This document shows, in pieces, positions 4,746 to 5,539 of a DNA stretch of 5,539 nt. This stretch comes from Chloroflexota bacterium (GTDB lineage Bacteria > Chloroflexota > Limnocylindria > QHBO01), in contig JACDHU010000140.1 in the NCBI GenBank assembly GCA_013820865.1, positions 1-5,539 on the forward strand, written 5' to 3'. Each line of letters opens with the position of its first letter. The first letter of the stretch is position 1. The notes beneath the pieces were generated by a model. The model saw only the letters and a program-made list of their open reading frames with translations. It was not told the origin of the DNA and did not search any database. Made by a program: the position numbers and the translations under genes.

Positions 4746-5539
4746 TCAGTCGCCGAACGCGCGATGCAGGAAGGCCGCCATCTGTCCGCGCGTCACCGCT
4801 CCGGCCGGACAGTACCGGCCGCCGCCACAGCCACGGGTGACATCGGCCTGGGCGATGGCATCAATCGCCGACTCGTGCTTGTTGCCGGCATCATCAGTAA
4901 ACCAGTTGATAGATGACCTGGGGAGGACGAGCGCACGCTTGAGGAAGCTCGCCATCTGGTCGCGAGCCACGGCACCATCCGGGCAGAACGCATCCCGGGC
5001 GCAGCCGCTCGTGATGCCGGCCGCCGCGAGGCGGTTGATGTTGTCCTCGTGCCTGTTGCCGTCGTCGTCGGCGAAGTAGTTCGTCGATGTGGCCGGCAGG
5101 GTGAGGGCTCGCGCCAGGAAGCTGGCCATCTGGGACCGCGTCACGATGCCGTCGGGGCAGAAGCGGCCGTTGCCGCACCCACTGGTGATGCCCGACTCCG
5201 AGAGCCAGATGATCGCGTCATAGAACTTCGAGCCCGCGATGTCGCTGAAGGGCGACGCGGCCGCAGGACCGCTGTACGTCACCTTCGCGCCGCTCGGCGT
5301 CCGGGCCGGATCTCCGGCGAAGGCGAACCAATAGTCGTCACCGAGCCACTGGCTGTTCGTCCGATGCACCCAAGCCTCGCGTCCGCTGGCCATCGGATGC
5401 GGATAGCGGCGTAGCGCCGAGGCATCGAAACCGGTGCCCTGCTCGAAGATCCGTCCGAAGCTCTCGTTCGGGTTGCGGAGGATGAGGTCGACGATCTTCG
5501 CCGAGCCCAGGTCGGTGGCGAAGTACGTTCCGCCCAGGC
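4746..5539 (-). CDS. C-terminal part of a surface protein with three SLH-like repeats (5' end outside window)
   Basis: The frame stays open from the TGA at 4746-4748 to the right edge, giving 263 visible residues, so the gene starts beyond 5539. The ATG at 5391-5393 is probably internal: the residues before it form a normal protein-like stretch (IVDLILRNPNESFGRIFEQG) and no ribosome site is evident. The first 95 or so visible residues, rich in aromatics (NSQWLGDDYWFAFAGDP), are the end of a domain I do not recognise. Residues 97-262 are three SLH-like repeats with Cys pairs C121/C127, C179/C185 and C237/C243 and acidic loops DDDGNRHE and DDAGNKHE. By analogy with its two neighbours it should be exported and surface-bound, with an N-terminal catalytic or binding domain that cannot be named from this fragment. 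Confidence 0.88.
   Translation of the reverse strand, partial: LGGTYFATDLGSAKIVDLILRNPNESFGRIFEQGTGFDASALRRYPHPMASGREAWVHRTNSQWLGDDYWFAFAGDPARTPSGAKVTYSGPAAASPFSDIAGSKFYDAIIWLSESGITSGCGNGRFCPDGIVTRSQMASFLARALTLPATSTNYFADDDGNRHEDNINRLAAAGITSGCARDAFCPDGAVARDQMASFLKRALVLPRSSINWFTDDAGNKHESAIDAIAQADVTRGCGGGRYCPAGAVTRGQMAAFLHRAFGD
4749..5249 (-). repeat. Triple SLH-like module of the partial protein
   Basis: Three 174-bp repeats; GCCATCTG falls at 4777, 4951 and 5125. As in the other two proteins, the first repeat begins F-[ST]-DI-x2-SKF and the last ends RYCP...QMAAFL-x-RA. Confidence 0.87.

Overview
The DNA is GC-rich with strongly biased third codon positions. The SLH repeats here, with paired cysteines and 'GC-x5-CP...TRxQMAxFLxRA' blocks, are a style I associate with Chloroflexota of the Limnocylindria/Ellin6529 type and with some actinobacteria. 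A high-GC Gram-positive-type or monoderm Chloroflexota genome is therefore the best guess, but the window alone does not fix the taxon.

All five supported genes lie on the minus strand, so the window is transcribed from high to low coordinates. In that order they are: (1) the C-terminal 263 residues of a secreted or surface protein ending in three SLH-like repeats (4746-5539, cut by the window edge); (2) a secreted GH18-family glycosidase with three SLH-like repeats (2829-4688); (3) a secreted CAP/SCP-domain protein with three SLH-like repeats (1689-2708); (4) ribonuclease PH, rph (905-1645); (5) the RdgB/HAM1 nucleotide house-cleaning pyrophosphatase (315-908), whose GTG start overlaps the rph stop by four bases. 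The left 314 bases contain no supported gene. They hold a symmetric element of three TTTGC-N8-GCAAA palindromes spaced exactly 62 bp apart, directly after the rdgB stop.

Functionally there are two blocks. Genes 1-3 form a cell-surface block: exported proteins with different N-terminal domains and the same C-terminal anchor. All nine SLH repeats have a rigid 58-residue (174-bp) period, a Cys-x5-Cys-Pro pair, and Gln in place of Glu in the TRAE motif. Genes 4-5 are an intracellular RNA-maturation and nucleotide-sanitation pair, probably translationally coupled. The boundary between the blocks carries a 15-bp dyad (14 of 15 positions matching) that surrounds a TAGAAT -10-like box and overlaps the rph start codon. 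It may be an operator on a leaderless promoter, or a start-sequestering RNA hairpin.

The points most worth following are the 62-bp-periodic palindrome element, the dyad at the rph start, and the disulfide-type SLH module shared by three adjacent surface genes.
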